Part shown: piece by piece, positions 1 to 10,034 of the stretch
Layout of the letters: every line of letters starts with the position of its first letter
Position numbering within the stretch: the first letter of the stretch is position 1
DNA from: Blastopirellula marina DSM 3645
GTDB lineage: Bacteria; Planctomycetota; Planctomycetia; Pirellulales; Pirellulaceae
Length of the DNA stretch: 64,000 nucleotides
Reading direction: 5' to 3'
Assembly (NCBI RefSeq): GCF_000153105.1
Contig: NZ_CH672376.1
Location: 2,108,855-2,172,854 of the forward strand
The notes under the pieces: model-generated
Seen by the model: only the letters and a program-made list of their open reading frames with translations
Told to the model about the DNA's origin: nothing
Database searches by the model: none
Translations under genes and position numbers: made by a program

Positions 1-1061
1 CCGCTTCCTTCCGACCGCAATGCGTGGGGCTAAAGCCTCCCAAGGGGATCTGGTGTCATATCACCGGAACCGACCTGGTGCGGGATCAAGAGGGAAAGTT
101 CTACGTTCTCGAAGACAACCTGCGCTGCCCGTCCGGCGTTTCCTACGTTCTGCAAAATCGCCAGTTGATGAAGCAGGCGTTTCCCGATCTGTTTGAATCG
201 CTGTCGGTCCGCCCGATTGACGACTATTGCGGCAAGCTGCTCGACGCGCTCAACTATTTGGCGGAAGACCGGACCGATACTCCCACCGTGGGCGTGCTGA
301 CGCCGGGGGTCTACAACTCCGCCTATTTCGAGCATTCGTTCCTGGCCCAGCAGATGGGGGTCGATCTGGTCGAAGGCCGCGATCTGGTCGTGCAAGACAA
401 AAAAGTCTACATGCGCACGACGAAGGGACTGGCTCGGATCGATGTCTTGTATCGTCGCATTGACGACGATTTTATCGATCCGAAAGTCTTCCGTGAAGAT
501 TCGCTGCTAGGCGTGCCTGGTCTGATCGAAGCTTATGAGGCCGGCAACATCGCTCTGGCGAACGCGCCCGGCACTGGAATCGCCGACGACAAGGTCGTTT
601 ACGCCTATGTGCCGGAGATGATCAAGTATTATCTGGGTGAAGACCCGATCTTGTCGAACGTCCCGACTTTTGTATGTTGGGACGAGAAGCAACGCGATCA
701 TGTGCTGAAAAATCTGGATAAGTTTGTCGTTAAGCCGGCCAATGAGTCAGGCGGATACGGCATGCTGATCGGCCCCCGATCAACCCGCGAAGAACAAGCG
801 AAATTCGCCGACTTGATCAAAGCCAATCCACGCAATTACATCGCCCAACCGACGCTTAGTCTCTCCCGAGCGCCGGTGATTATTGAGGATCACCTGGAAG
901 GACGTCACGTCGACTTGCGACCGTTTATCATCTACGGTCGCGACGTATTCGTGCTGCCAGGCGGATTAACCCGAGTCGCTTTGAAAAAGGGCTCACTCGT
1001 GGTTAACTCCTCGCAAGGCGGCGGGAGCAAAGATACCTGGGTTGTTGAGGAACTGCCGTAA
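1..1061 (+). CDS. circularly permuted ATP-grasp protein (5' part outside window)
   Basis: The frame is open from base 3, reading ASFRPQCVG before the first GTG at 24, so the true start lies left of the window. About 350 residues are present of a family (CP-ATPgrasp, former DUF404/DUF407) that usually has near 480. Visible blocks are [14 protein letters not shown] near the edge, the ATP-binding stretch [16 protein letters not shown], and the C-terminal [10 protein letters not shown] and [12 protein letters not shown]. Members are predicted from ATP-grasp chemistry to form an amide or peptide bond; no substrate is known. The stop overlaps the next start by one base (TAATG), so the two genes are probably translationally coupled. 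The same domain recurs fused to alpha-E at 3252-5873. Confidence 0.9.
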   Translation, partial: ASFRPQCVGLKPPKGIWCHITGTDLVRDQEGKFYVLEDNLRCPSGVSYVLQNRQLMKQAFPDLFESLSVRPIDDYCGKLLDALNYLAEDRTDTPTVGVLTPGVYNSAYFEHSFLAQQMGVDLVEGRDLVVQDKKVYMRTTKGLARIDVLYRRIDDDFIDPKVFREDSLLGVPGLIEAYEAGNIALANAPGTGIADDKVVYAYVPEMIKYYLGEDPILSNVPTFVCWDEKQRDHVLKNLDKFVVKPANESGGYGMLIGPRSTREEQAKFADLIKANPRNYIAQPTLSLSRAPVIIEDHLEGRHVDLRPFIIYGRDVFVLPGGLTRVALKKGSLVVNSSQGGGSKDTWVVEELP

Positions 1062-2017
1062 TGCTGAGCCGCGTCGCGGAATCCATCTATTGGATGAGCC
1101 GTTACGTGGAACGCGCCGAGAACGTGGCGCGTTTCATTTCCGTCAATCTAAACCTCAGCATGGATCTGGCCTCGGAGGGGCATCAGCAATGGCTACCTTT
1201 GGTGACCACGACCGGTGACGACAAGCTGTTCTACGAACACTACGACGCACCGACCAAGCGAAACGTGCTGCAGTTTCTGACGTTCGATCGCAACAATCCG
1301 AACTCGATTTTGTCGTCGCTCGTCGGAGCGCGAGAATGCGCTCGTAGCATTCGCGAGGTGATCTCGGCCGAGATGTGGGAGCACATCAACAACTTTTACC
1401 TGATGGTGAAAGATGTCGGCGGCGCCGACGGCGTCAGCGAAGAGCAACTCGTTTTCTACGAGCAAATCCGAGCCTCGGGACAGCACTTTATCGGCATCAC
1501 CGACGCGACGATGACCCATGGCGAAGGTTGGCACTTTGGTCAATTTGGACGCTTCATGGAACGCGCCGACAAAACGTCGCGTATCCTGGACGTCAAGTAC
1601 TATATCTTGCTGCCGAGCCCGCAACATGTCGGTTCGCCGTTTGACGAATTGCAGTGGTCCGCCCTGCTCCGTTCGGCCAGCGCTTTTGAGATGTATCGCC
1701 AGCGTTATGGGCGAATCATTCCGGCCAACATTGTCAGCTTCCTCGTGTTGGATCGCGCCTTTCCGCGCGCCATCCTGCATTGCCTGTCGAAGGCGAACGA
1801 TTCGTTGCACGCGATCTCCGGCTCCGATCCAGAAAGCTTCAGCAATCTGCCGGAACAACGACTCGGTCAGCTACGCGCCAGCCTGGCGTTCACCAGCGCC
1901 GACGACATCATCAATCGCGGCATGCACGAATTTGTCGACGACATGCAGCGCCGCGTCAACGCCGTAGGATTGGCGCTCTCCAATACCTTTTTCGCGCGAG
2001 AAGCCGACGTGGCGTAA
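1061..2017 (+). CDS. alpha-E domain protein (DUF403)
   Basis: A 318-residue all-helical protein of the alpha-E (DUF403) family, which occurs next to or fused with circularly permuted ATP-grasp enzymes. It opens with the family signature SRVAESIYWMSRYVERAEN. An internal helix pair repeats the theme (FGRFMERADKTSRILDVKYY, near residue 160). The length matches a single-domain member. The ATG at 1061 overlaps the TAA of the upstream ATP-grasp gene, which fixes the start. The biochemical role is unknown; linkage suggests it helps or completes the ATP-grasp reaction. No signal peptide is visible, so a cytoplasmic location is likely. Confidence 0.9.
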   Translation: MLSRVAESIYWMSRYVERAENVARFISVNLNLSMDLASEGHQQWLPLVTTTGDDKLFYEHYDAPTKRNVLQFLTFDRNNPNSILSSLVGARECARSIREVISAEMWEHINNFYLMVKDVGGADGVSEEQLVFYEQIRASGQHFIGITDATMTHGEGWHFGQFGRFMERADKTSRILDVKYYILLPSPQHVGSPFDELQWSALLRSASAFEMYRQRYGRIIPANIVSFLVLDRAFPRAILHCLSKANDSLHAISGSDPESFSNLPEQRLGQLRASLAFTSADDIINRGMHEFVDDMQRRVNAVGLALSNTFFAREADVA

Positions 2018-2166
2018 CGCCGTGCGGCTGCCAGAATACGGGTCGCGACTCTCTCTTTGTAGTTGGCTGCGCCCGCTTTAAAGCTGCGCCATTTAGCAAT
2101 TCGCGAAGTATTGAACACCGCTGAAGAACGGTAAAGCACGGCCAGAATCAACCGAAAATCATCACA

Positions 2167-2255
2167 CTAGCCCGCCAGCGCCAGCGAGGGAATGCGGTTC
2201 GCCACTTCAATCCGAGCGGGGATCGCCAACCGCTTTCCCTTGCTGGCGCAACGCT
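2167..2255. repeat. dispersed hairpin repeat, copy A (degenerate)
   Basis: This is an imperfect inverted repeat. The left arm reads GCGCCAGCGAGGGAATGCGG. The reverse complement of the right arm reads GCGCCAGCAAGGGAAAGCGG. It starts with TAGCCCG. A further fragment, TTCGGGCTACGAAGAA, follows near 2310. It lies between the convergent alpha-E and transglutaminase genes and resembles the elements at 36244-36346 and 40861-40950. The rest of the 315-base gap (2018-2332) shows no gene. Confidence 0.7.
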
Positions 2256-2332
2256 CTAGTGTTCGCTTGATTCGAAAAACGGCAACTTCCAAGATTGCGC
2301 TTCGGGCTACGAAGAATTAGAGATCTACCGGC

Positions 2333-3232
2333 CTACGACTGCGACTGTGATTGGGTCGCCGTCGGCTCCAGTGGTTCTACATCGACTGAGACGCTCATCA
2401 TGTGGGCGCCGCCGCCGACGACGACTCCTTGGATCGGCGTGACGTCTTCAAAGTCACGCCCCCACGCGTTGGTGACATGGTCGGTGCTGCACAACATGTC
2501 GTTGGTCGGGTCCAGATCGACCCAACCAGTTTTGTCGCCGCAATAAGCCGAAAACCAAGCGTGCGACGCGTCGGCGCCAACCAAACGAGGTTTGCCCGGC
2601 GGCGGCAACGTGCGGAGATAGCCGCTGACGTAACGCGCCGGCAAGCCCAGCGAACGCAGGCAGCCGATCGCGATGTGGGCGAAGTCTTGGCAAACGCCAT
2701 GTCGGTTGGCGAACGCTTCGGCGACTGGCGTTTGAATGGTGGTCGCGGACGAATCGTATTTGAAATCGGTCCGGATCCGCTTGGTCAATTCTCGCGCTGC
2801 GTCATAGATCGGACGATTCTTGGTGAACGAAATCTTGGCGTATTCCTGCAGTTGATCCAGCATCGGAATGTGTCGCGATTTGAAGGCGAACTGCAAGACC
2901 GAGAGGATCCGCGGCGTGCCGGGGCGAAACTCCGCGACGATTTGTTCCCAGGGAGGATTGTCTTCGATCGGCGGCGGCGGCGAGACGTCGACCCGACTCG
3001 TCGCGACGATGGTCAGTCCATCGTGCGGCTCGGTGACTGAGAAGTAGTCGACCCGGTTGTTGAAATAGTCGCGGCGATTGACGATGGTCGGCGGCGACGG
3101 CTGGACGGTCAGGCGGTACTCGTGAACGGCCTGGCGAGGAAAATTGGCCGGGGCCAGATGAACCAGGTTATGACAGACCGAGGCCGGCTCGGCGTAGGAG
3201 TATTTCGTCGTGTGCGAAATGCGATATTGCAT
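2333..3232 (-). CDS. transglutaminase-like cysteine protease family protein
   Basis: A 299-residue protein with an N-terminal bacterial transglutaminase-associated region (MQYRISHTTKYSY onward) and a transglutaminase core. The putative triad is visible: Cys181 in NRHGVCQDFAH, His224 in DASHAWF, Asp241 in DLDPTN. Members act as cysteine peptidases or amide-bond transferases. The C-terminus ends in a Gln/Ser tail. The ATG at 3232 was chosen because the family begins right there; an upstream extension to 3346 would run 95 bases into the preceding gene. The start lies 19 bases after the ATP-grasp/alpha-E fusion stop, so it is the third gene of a minus-strand operon. No signal peptide is seen. Confidence 0.9.
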   Translation of the reverse strand: MQYRISHTTKYSYAEPASVCHNLVHLAPANFPRQAVHEYRLTVQPSPPTIVNRRDYFNNRVDYFSVTEPHDGLTIVATSRVDVSPPPPIEDNPPWEQIVAEFRPGTPRILSVLQFAFKSRHIPMLDQLQEYAKISFTKNRPIYDAARELTKRIRTDFKYDSSATTIQTPVAEAFANRHGVCQDFAHIAIGCLRSLGLPARYVSGYLRTLPPPGKPRLVGADASHAWFSAYCGDKTGWVDLDPTNDMLCSTDHVTNAWGRDFEDVTPIQGVVVGGGAHMMSVSVDVEPLEPTATQSQSQS

Positions 3233-3251
3233 ACGTCGTCGCGTTGACCGT

Positions 3252-5873
3252 TTAGGAACGAATCTCGGTAAGTTGCACTTGGGCGCCGGCGTGCACCAAA
3301 TAGCGATTGGACAATGCGTCCGCAAGTTTTGGCAAGAGCGACTCAATGTCTTGCAGCAGCAGACTGAGCGGAGCGTTGGGATTGAGATCTTCCGATTCTC
3401 GGAAAGCAGTCACGTCGCACATTCGCGTTTCGTTCAACAGCGTCATCGCTAGTCGCTGCTCTAGCGAAAACAGTCCTGAACTCGTGTTATGAGGCAATGC
3501 GTTCACATGGTCAAGCAGTTGCACCAACTGCCGAGCGATCGAACGCGGATTGGTTTCATCGGTCAGCAGCAGGTCGAGCACCGCCGGCATCTGGACATCG
3601 GCCAGATAACGCGAGCGATAAGTCATCGAACTGTCGGAGATTTCCAGCAACGCTTCCAGGATCGCCGTCAGATCGCCGGTCGGCTCGATCAGACAATTGC
3701 GGAGCAGCCGAACTTGCTGCAGCGCTCGCTCGATGCGACGCCCCATATCGAGGAAGTAATAGATCTGCGTCCGCGTCATGCTTTCCGACACGATACCGCT
3801 AAACGCCGCCAGATCGAGGATCAAATCATCCAATAGCGTCAGCAAGTCAGACAGATCCCACTGACCGACGGCCGGTGGCGTAAAACTTTTATCGATGCGA
3901 TGCAAAATCCGCCAACTGTCGGACGAAACGCGATCGCGTGAGCGCGTCGTCAGGCGGAAGATCTCGGTCACGATCGCGCGCAAGCTGAACGAGTCGCTCG
4001 CATCAAACACGGCCGGCGGCAACGCCGTTTCGAGCGGCGGCAGTTGTTTCCGAATTTCTTCGATGCCGTAACCGGTTTCAATCTGGCCGATGTCGGCCAG
4101 CGCTCGCAGCAGCGCCGGCGTTTCGGGCTGTTCTTCCAAGATCGATTCGCTGGTCAGACGCACGATCGTCGCGCGCAGCAAGCGAGCGCAAACGTCGGCG
4201 CGTTCCAGATTGCGACCGAGCCAGAACAAGTTCTCGGCGACGCGACTGGGAAGCTCGCCGCCGGTCCGTTTCAGATCAATCGGTCCGCCCGCTTTTTTCA
4301 GCAACGAAACGCGATTGACCGGACCTTGCGAAAGGATCCACGCGTCTTTACTTTTTTCGCCGGCCAGGATCGACATTTCGAGCGGATCAGGCGCCGCCGA
4401 AACGCGAACGAGTCCCCCCTGCATCACTTCAAAATCATCGCCGGATGCGACGGCGAACGCACGCATCGCGATCGGCGCGGGAGCGATGCCCTGCGATTTC
4501 CAGACGGGACAAGTCGAACGCTTGACGACTTCTTGCCCCACGTACTGGTGGGGGTCGGAGCGAATCATCTTGATCGTCGCTTCCCGCGACTGATTGCGCA
4601 CCATGTTGGCGAACGCCAACTCGCGGCCACGCATGCGATAAGAGCGTTTGACGATCAGCGTATCGAGATTGGCGAGCACATGATCCATCTGGCCAGGATC
4701 GCCGCACCACCAGGTTGCGACGCCTGGCATGAGCAGCGGTTCGCCAAACAACTCCTGGCAAAGCTTCGGCATGAAAGCCATAAAGATCGGCGACTCGACC
4801 AGTCCCGAGCCGAGCGGATTGATCACCGCGACGTTGCCGTTACGCGAAGCTTGCAGCAGGCCGGGAACCCCTTCGGCGGTATGGCTCAACTCAAGCGAGT
4901 CGCATTGATCGCTGTTGGGGCGACGAATAATGACGTCGACCTGGATCAACCCGCCGAGCGTTTTCAGCATCACTCGGTGATTGCGAATCGCCAGGTCGGA
5001 GGCTTCGACCAACGTATATCCGAGATACCGCGCCAGGTAAGCGTCTTCAAAGTAGTTGGGGCCGCCGGAGCCCTGACTGAGAATGACTACGCGCGGATTT
5101 TCGACGCGGGGGGCCGCGGCGGCGACCGCGCGCTTGAACGCGAGAAAGTATTGGGCGAGACGCTGCACGTTCGCTTGATGGAAGATCGTCGGTAACGTAC
5201 GCGACTGAATCAGGCGATTCTCCAGTACGAAACCGGCGCCGGAAGGAGCTTCGGTCCGATCGGCCAGCACCCACCATTTGCCGTTCGGCGCACGAGCCAT
5301 ATCGGCGGCGTAAAAATGCAAAAAATGATTGGCCGGCGGTCGCTGGCGATGGAACGGTCGGCAAAAGCCGGGATGGCTAAACACGACTTCCGGCGGCAGC
5401 ACGCCGCTTTTCATCAGCTCTTGATGACCGTAGATGTCGGTCAAAATCGCTTCCAACAGCCGCGCACGTTGCTGCAGTCCCTTGACCGCGATGTCCCAGT
5501 CTTCGCTCGCGATGAGCAATGGAATGGGATCAAGCTCCCAGGGACGAGCCTCCTTTTCGTTTTCTTTCCACGAGCTGTACGCCAAGCCGTTACGGTTTAG
5601 CGCGCGATTCGCTTGCTGCCAGCGTCGTTTGAAGCCCTCGACGCCGAGCCCTTCAATCGCTTGGACAAAAGGGCGCCAGGCGCCGCGCACTCCGCTGGCG
5701 TCATACAATTCGTCGTAGACCCCTTCTCCTTTCCGATATTGGGAAAAGAGAGCAGGTGTCGGCGGCGCGTTCGGGGAAGCATTCGACACGGGGCGTTCGT
5801 TCGACAATGGTGGGGGCGTCGTCGTCGACGGATCAGTCGACGGATCAAATGGATCGCGACGAAGCGGGCTCAC
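3252..5873 (-). CDS. circularly permuted ATP-grasp / alpha-E fusion protein
   Basis: An 873-residue fusion. A Pro/Ser/Thr-rich N-terminal 40 residues precede a circularly permuted ATP-grasp region to about residue 520 (blocks FYAADMARAPNGKWWVLADR, TLIVKRSYRMRGRELAF, LSQGSGGPNYFEDAYLARYL). An alpha-E domain runs from about 540 to the end (LPSRVAENLFWLGRNLERAD). The substrate is unknown; an ATP-dependent ligase is inferred from the fold. It starts with GTG, overlapping the stop of the DUF2126 gene in a GTGA four-base overlap, which strongly supports both the start and translational coupling. It is a paralogue, in fused form, of the two genes at 1-2017. Confidence 0.9.
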   Translation of the reverse strand: MSPLRRDPFDPSTDPSTTTPPPLSNERPVSNASPNAPPTPALFSQYRKGEGVYDELYDASGVRGAWRPFVQAIEGLGVEGFKRRWQQANRALNRNGLAYSSWKENEKEARPWELDPIPLLIASEDWDIAVKGLQQRARLLEAILTDIYGHQELMKSGVLPPEVVFSHPGFCRPFHRQRPPANHFLHFYAADMARAPNGKWWVLADRTEAPSGAGFVLENRLIQSRTLPTIFHQANVQRLAQYFLAFKRAVAAAAPRVENPRVVILSQGSGGPNYFEDAYLARYLGYTLVEASDLAIRNHRVMLKTLGGLIQVDVIIRRPNSDQCDSLELSHTAEGVPGLLQASRNGNVAVINPLGSGLVESPIFMAFMPKLCQELFGEPLLMPGVATWWCGDPGQMDHVLANLDTLIVKRSYRMRGRELAFANMVRNQSREATIKMIRSDPHQYVGQEVVKRSTCPVWKSQGIAPAPIAMRAFAVASGDDFEVMQGGLVRVSAAPDPLEMSILAGEKSKDAWILSQGPVNRVSLLKKAGGPIDLKRTGGELPSRVAENLFWLGRNLERADVCARLLRATIVRLTSESILEEQPETPALLRALADIGQIETGYGIEEIRKQLPPLETALPPAVFDASDSFSLRAIVTEIFRLTTRSRDRVSSDSWRILHRIDKSFTPPAVGQWDLSDLLTLLDDLILDLAAFSGIVSESMTRTQIYYFLDMGRRIERALQQVRLLRNCLIEPTGDLTAILEALLEISDSSMTYRSRYLADVQMPAVLDLLLTDETNPRSIARQLVQLLDHVNALPHNTSSGLFSLEQRLAMTLLNETRMCDVTAFRESEDLNPNAPLSLLLQDIESLLPKLADALSNRYLVHAGAQVQLTEIRS

Positions 5874-8800
5874 TTCCGTACCGTTTTACCCCGGCGTAAA
5901 TCTAACGTGAAGGGGAAGTCAGAATTCGGTTCATCTTGCGGCATCGGCATTTTGCCTGCAGTATGCCCCATTTGGTGGAAGCGTGCGGCTCGGCGCGATT
6001 CGGCTTCAAAGGCATTCACCGGAAACGACTCTGGATTATTTCCGCCGGGGTGGCCCACAAAGTATCGGCACCCGCCGAGCGAACGCTGTTGCCAAATGTC
6101 AAACAAGTCGAACGTCAGCGGTTCGTCGACCGGAATTGTCGGATGCAAGCATGACGGCGGCTGCCAGGCCCGATAGCGGACGCCTGCCGCAAATTGCCCT
6201 TGTACCCCAGTCGGATGAAGCGGCACTTTGCGGCCATTACAGGTAATCATGTAGCGGTCTGGGGTCATCCCGTCGACACGCACCTGAAGTCGTTCAATCG
6301 ACGAGTCGACGTAGCGAGCGGTTGCGGCGGCGCCCTGCTCTTCTCCCAGCACGTACCAAGGTTCGATCGCGGTTCGAAGTTCGATGTTTACGCCGCGCTG
6401 CGTAAAGTGCCCGATCTTGGGGAACTTGAATTCGAAGTGAGGAGCAAACCACTCGGCCTTTATATCAAAAGCGTGTTGGTTCGTTTCCAGAATGACGTCT
6501 TCAAAGTCTTGCCAGACAAAGTACGGCAACATAAAGCGGTCGTGCAGCGTCGTATCCCAATCGACCAGCGGCGTGCGATACGGATCCTCGAGGAAGCGGC
6601 AGACCAGCGAACGCAGCAACAGTTGCTGCGTCAGGCTCATACGAGCATGCGGCGGCATTTCAAACGCACGGAACTCGAGCAGGCCGCGACGGCCGGAACT
6701 GCTGTCAGGCGAAAAGAGCTTGTCGATGCAAAACTCAGAGCGATGCGTGTTGCCGGTCATGTCGACCAACAAGTTGCGGAAGATTCGATCGACCATCCAC
6801 GGAGGACATTCGCCGCTTTCGGGAATTTGCTCAAACGCGATTTTCAACTCGTAAATCGAGTCGCGACGACCTTCGTCAACGCGCGGCGCTTGCGAGGTCG
6901 GGCCGATGAACGAACCGCTGAACAAGTACGACAGCGAAGGGTGATTGTGCCAATAGGCGACCAAACTGCGAAGCAAGTCAGGACGCTTCAGGAAAGGACT
7001 ATCGGCGGGAGTCGGGCCGCCGATGACGACGTGATTTCCGCCGCCGGTGCCGGTGTGGCGCCCATCTTGGTTGAACTTTTCGGTTCCTAGACGCGAGTAA
7101 TGCGCATCTTCGTAAACGCCGGTGGTGATATCGACCAACTGATCCCAGTTGTGGGCCGGTTGAATGTTGACTTCGATCACGCCGGGATCGGGAGTCACGC
7201 TGAAGCTGTTGATCCGATCATCGTGCGGCGGCAAATAGCCTTCGATCACGACCGGAACATTCAACTCTTTGGCCGTTTGTTCGATCGCGGTCATCAAATC
7301 AAGATAGGCTTCGATCCGGTCGAGCGGCGGGCAGAAGACATGCAGACGTCCTTCGCGAGCTTCGATGCAGAGCGCGGTCCGTATGACGGACGAATCGTAC
7401 GTGGTGCTGTCCCAGGCAGCGCTTTGGCCGTTACCACCGCCGCCGCCGCCGGTTGACGCAGGTCGTCCATCGCCGAGCGATTGGCCATGCATCGCTTGGC
7501 CAGGACGCACGCCGCCGAGTCCGCCGTTGCTATGCGTGCGAGCGTAGATGGGCGCATGCGACGCGCCGGCCAGCATTTCCATCCCGCTGTGGCGAGCTAC
7601 GAGTTCTTCGTGCGACATCAGCGAAGTTCGCTCGGCCAACGGATCCAGCGGGAAAAGAATCGAACGTTCGTTTTTCGTTTCCCAAATCAGTGAGTCGAGC
7701 GGCAGGCGCAATCCCATCGGCGAGTCGCCGGGGACGAGGAACAATTCCTCAGAACGAACTACCCACTCGCCGCTGATCCAGCGAGGCGTCGGCTCCCAAT
7801 GGGCGAATTGCAGCGGCAGGATAACGCCGACCGGGCTGGTGAGCCCTTGTTCGAAGATCCGCGCCATGCGCAGACGCTCTTCTTTGTCTTCCAGTTTGGA
7901 ATCTTTGGGATTCACGTTCGCCGGCATCCGCCGTTCGCGCCACGCATAGTAAAACGCGTCTTCATAGGCGAAGCTGACATGCTGCGGATTGACCTGGATC
8001 TTTTCGGCCAGGATCACGCCAAATTCTTTCGCGACGTCCGCCGTATGGCCGTAGTCGACATGATCGACAGCGAACAGTTCTGGGTTTTCCCAGATTGGTT
8101 GTCCATCTTCGCGCCAATAACAGCGGAACGCCCAGCGCGGAAGCGGCTCGCCGGGATACCATTTGCCCAGGCCATAATGGAGCAGACCGCCGGGTGAAAA
8201 GCGATTGAACAAGCGACGCATCAGGTTGTCGGCCAGGCGGCGCTTGGTGGGGCCGACCGCGGCGGTGGTCCACTCGTCCCCTTCCATGTCATCGATCGAG
8301 ACAAACGTCGGCTCGCCGCCCATCGTCATTTTGACGTCGGCTTGATCGAGACGCTGATCGACTTCTCCGCCGAGAGCGTAGATCTTCTCCCACTCTTCTT
8401 CGGTGTACGGTTTGGTGACGCGCGGATCTTCTCGAAAACGTGATACGTTCATCGAGAAGCTGAAGTCCACCTTCTCACACGCCTCGTGACCGCCGTCGAT
8501 CGGCGCGGCGCTGATCGGCGAAGGAGTGCACGCGAGCGGAATATGTCCTTCACCGGCCAACAGACCCGAGGTCGCGTCGAGTCCGATCCAACCGGCGCCA
8601 GGCAGAAAGACTTCCGCCCAAGCGTGCAAGTCGGTGAAGTCGATTTCGGTGCCGGAGGGGCCGTCCAACGATTTGACGTCCGGCTTCAACTGAATGATGT
8701 AACCCGAAGCGAAGCGAGCCGCGAAGCCAAGGTTGCGCAGCGTCTGCACCAACAACCAGGCCGAGTCGCGACACGAACCGCGACGGAGCGTCAACGATTC

Positions 8801-9310
8801 TTCTGGCGTTTGCACGCCGGGCTCCATCCGGATTTCGTATTCCAGCTCTTGGTGGATGCGTTGATTCAGGTCGACGACAAAGTCGATCGTCTTCCGCGGC
8901 GTCCGATCGATCGACTGCACCAACTCATTCAAGAGCGGACCAGCCGGTTCCTTTTCGAGGAACGGCAGGAGATCGGCCTTCAGCGCCGCTTCGTAAGCGA
9001 AGGGGTACATCTCCGCTGCGGGCTCAATGAAGAAGTCGAACGGATTGATCACCGTCATCTCGGCGATCAAGTCGATATCAACCCGGAAATGATCGACCGG
9101 CTCGGTGAAGACGACGCGGCCGACGAAGTTGCCGAACGGATCTTGCTGCCAGTTCAGGAAGTGAGCATTCGGGCTGATCGTTAGCGAATAGCTGTGAATC
9201 GGCGTACGACAATGGGGCGCTGGCCGCAGACGAATGGTTTGCGGGCCCATCCCAATATGACGGTCGTATTGATAAAAGGTCGAATGGTGCAGCGCGGTCA
9301 GAATCGCCAT
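5870..9310 (-). CDS. transglutaminase-DUF2126 protein
   Basis: A 1146-residue protein, the usual size of the transglutaminase/DUF2126 fusion family. Residues 1-270 hold an N-terminal transglutaminase-like region with the core triad motifs RRGSCRDSAWLL (Cys), DLHAWAEVF (His) and GLDATSG (Asp). Residues from about 310 onward form DUF2126, with MTMGGEPTFVSIDDMEG at its start and GTGGGNHVVIGG further on. A Gly/Ser-rich stretch sits mid-protein. The function is unknown. It repeatedly occurs with circularly permuted ATP-grasp and alpha-E genes and is inferred to work with them in making or trimming a peptide-like product. It is first in the operon; ATG at 9310. Confidence 0.9.
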   Translation of the reverse strand: MAILTALHHSTFYQYDRHIGMGPQTIRLRPAPHCRTPIHSYSLTISPNAHFLNWQQDPFGNFVGRVVFTEPVDHFRVDIDLIAEMTVINPFDFFIEPAAEMYPFAYEAALKADLLPFLEKEPAGPLLNELVQSIDRTPRKTIDFVVDLNQRIHQELEYEIRMEPGVQTPEESLTLRRGSCRDSAWLLVQTLRNLGFAARFASGYIIQLKPDVKSLDGPSGTEIDFTDLHAWAEVFLPGAGWIGLDATSGLLAGEGHIPLACTPSPISAAPIDGGHEACEKVDFSFSMNVSRFREDPRVTKPYTEEEWEKIYALGGEVDQRLDQADVKMTMGGEPTFVSIDDMEGDEWTTAAVGPTKRRLADNLMRRLFNRFSPGGLLHYGLGKWYPGEPLPRWAFRCYWREDGQPIWENPELFAVDHVDYGHTADVAKEFGVILAEKIQVNPQHVSFAYEDAFYYAWRERRMPANVNPKDSKLEDKEERLRMARIFEQGLTSPVGVILPLQFAHWEPTPRWISGEWVVRSEELFLVPGDSPMGLRLPLDSLIWETKNERSILFPLDPLAERTSLMSHEELVARHSGMEMLAGASHAPIYARTHSNGGLGGVRPGQAMHGQSLGDGRPASTGGGGGGNGQSAAWDSTTYDSSVIRTALCIEAREGRLHVFCPPLDRIEAYLDLMTAIEQTAKELNVPVVIEGYLPPHDDRINSFSVTPDPGVIEVNIQPAHNWDQLVDITTGVYEDAHYSRLGTEKFNQDGRHTGTGGGNHVVIGGPTPADSPFLKRPDLLRSLVAYWHNHPSLSYLFSGSFIGPTSQAPRVDEGRRDSIYELKIAFEQIPESGECPPWMVDRIFRNLLVDMTGNTHRSEFCIDKLFSPDSSSGRRGLLEFRAFEMPPHARMSLTQQLLLRSLVCRFLEDPYRTPLVDWDTTLHDRFMLPYFVWQDFEDVILETNQHAFDIKAEWFAPHFEFKFPKIGHFTQRGVNIELRTAIEPWYVLGEEQGAAATARYVDSSIERLQVRVDGMTPDRYMITCNGRKVPLHPTGVQGQFAAGVRYRAWQPPSCLHPTIPVDEPLTFDLFDIWQQRSLGGCRYFVGHPGGNNPESFPVNAFEAESRRAARFHQMGHTAGKMPMPQDEPNSDFPFTLDLRRGKTVRK

Positions 9311-9534
9311 CGTGGTAGTGCCTTTGCGTGCGTCGCGGCTATTTTGCTTTGGGTGGGGTGGGGAAAGCTTCTATGCTATCAAGCAAATCTTGGGCCCCGC
9401 TCTAATTTTGCTCTAAGTTAGGTCCAGGCAAAACTTTCCGGGCGTTTTTTGCCTAAATTTAAAGCACCATGCGCGCTCGTGTCGCGAAATAACGATTGGC
9501 GCGTCGGAATCCTACAGACGTGAATCGTTTGCGC

Positions 9535-9563
9535 TTGACATAGTTGCTCCCACCCTTGATAAT
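9535..9563 (+). promoter_or_regulatory. sigma70-type promoter
   Basis: TTGACA at 9535-9540 and GATAAT at 9558-9563 are separated by 17 bases, a near-ideal housekeeping promoter about 50 bases before the gene at 9613. A small hairpin (ATGAGA at 9574-9579 pairing with TCTCAT at 9585-9590, then TTTT) lies in the leader. The remaining bases of 9311-9612, between the divergent DUF2126 gene and this one, show nothing else. Confidence 0.65.
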
Positions 9564-9612
9564 TGCACTGCACATGAGATCGAGTCTCATTTTCTGAAGA
9601 GTACGCTTCAAT

Positions 9613-9939
9613 ATGCAGATTGCTCAAGAATATACGGTCAACACCGTTTACGCTTCCACGGATGGAGAGCGCACTGCTGTGGTTGTTTGCACCAACGACG
9701 CTGGCGATAGCCACATCGAGGTGCGACAGCAGTCATGGGGGGGCGATCGCGTCGGCTGGTTTACCCAGTCCAGCATTCGTCTCGCCGCCGATCAATTGGC
9801 GCCGATGCGTCAGGCCCTCGGACAAGCTGGTGCGATGCCGCAAATGGTCGCCGAATCCAAAAAAGAACGCCGGATCGCTGGAGAGCGCCCCGACGTCTTT
9901 GCGTCTCATTTGAAAGTCTGGCAAGCCGAATCGGCCTAA
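9613..9939 (+). CDS. small hypothetical protein
   Basis: A 108-residue protein that I do not recognise. The first half is beta-like (EYTVNTVYASTDGERTAVVV, then HIEVRQQSWGGDRVGWFTQS). A helical stretch follows (LAADQLAPMRQALG), and the C-terminus is polar and charged. No signal peptide or membrane segment is visible. A strong promoter at 9535-9563 and an isolated position between divergent and convergent neighbours suggest a monocistronic unit. The alternation of an Ile-Glu-Val-Arg strand with a C-terminal helix recalls small PC4-like nucleic-acid binding proteins, but this is only a weak impression. Confidence 0.65.
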   Translation: MQIAQEYTVNTVYASTDGERTAVVVCTNDAGDSHIEVRQQSWGGDRVGWFTQSSIRLAADQLAPMRQALGQAGAMPQMVAESKKERRIAGERPDVFASHLKVWQAESA

Positions 9940-10034
9940 TAATTCGGCTTCTAACCTGTTGCGGTCGATTCCTAGCGTGAAAGTACGCAGGAATCGAGTG
10001 AGCAGTGCACCGCCAAACGTTTATTTCATGCACA

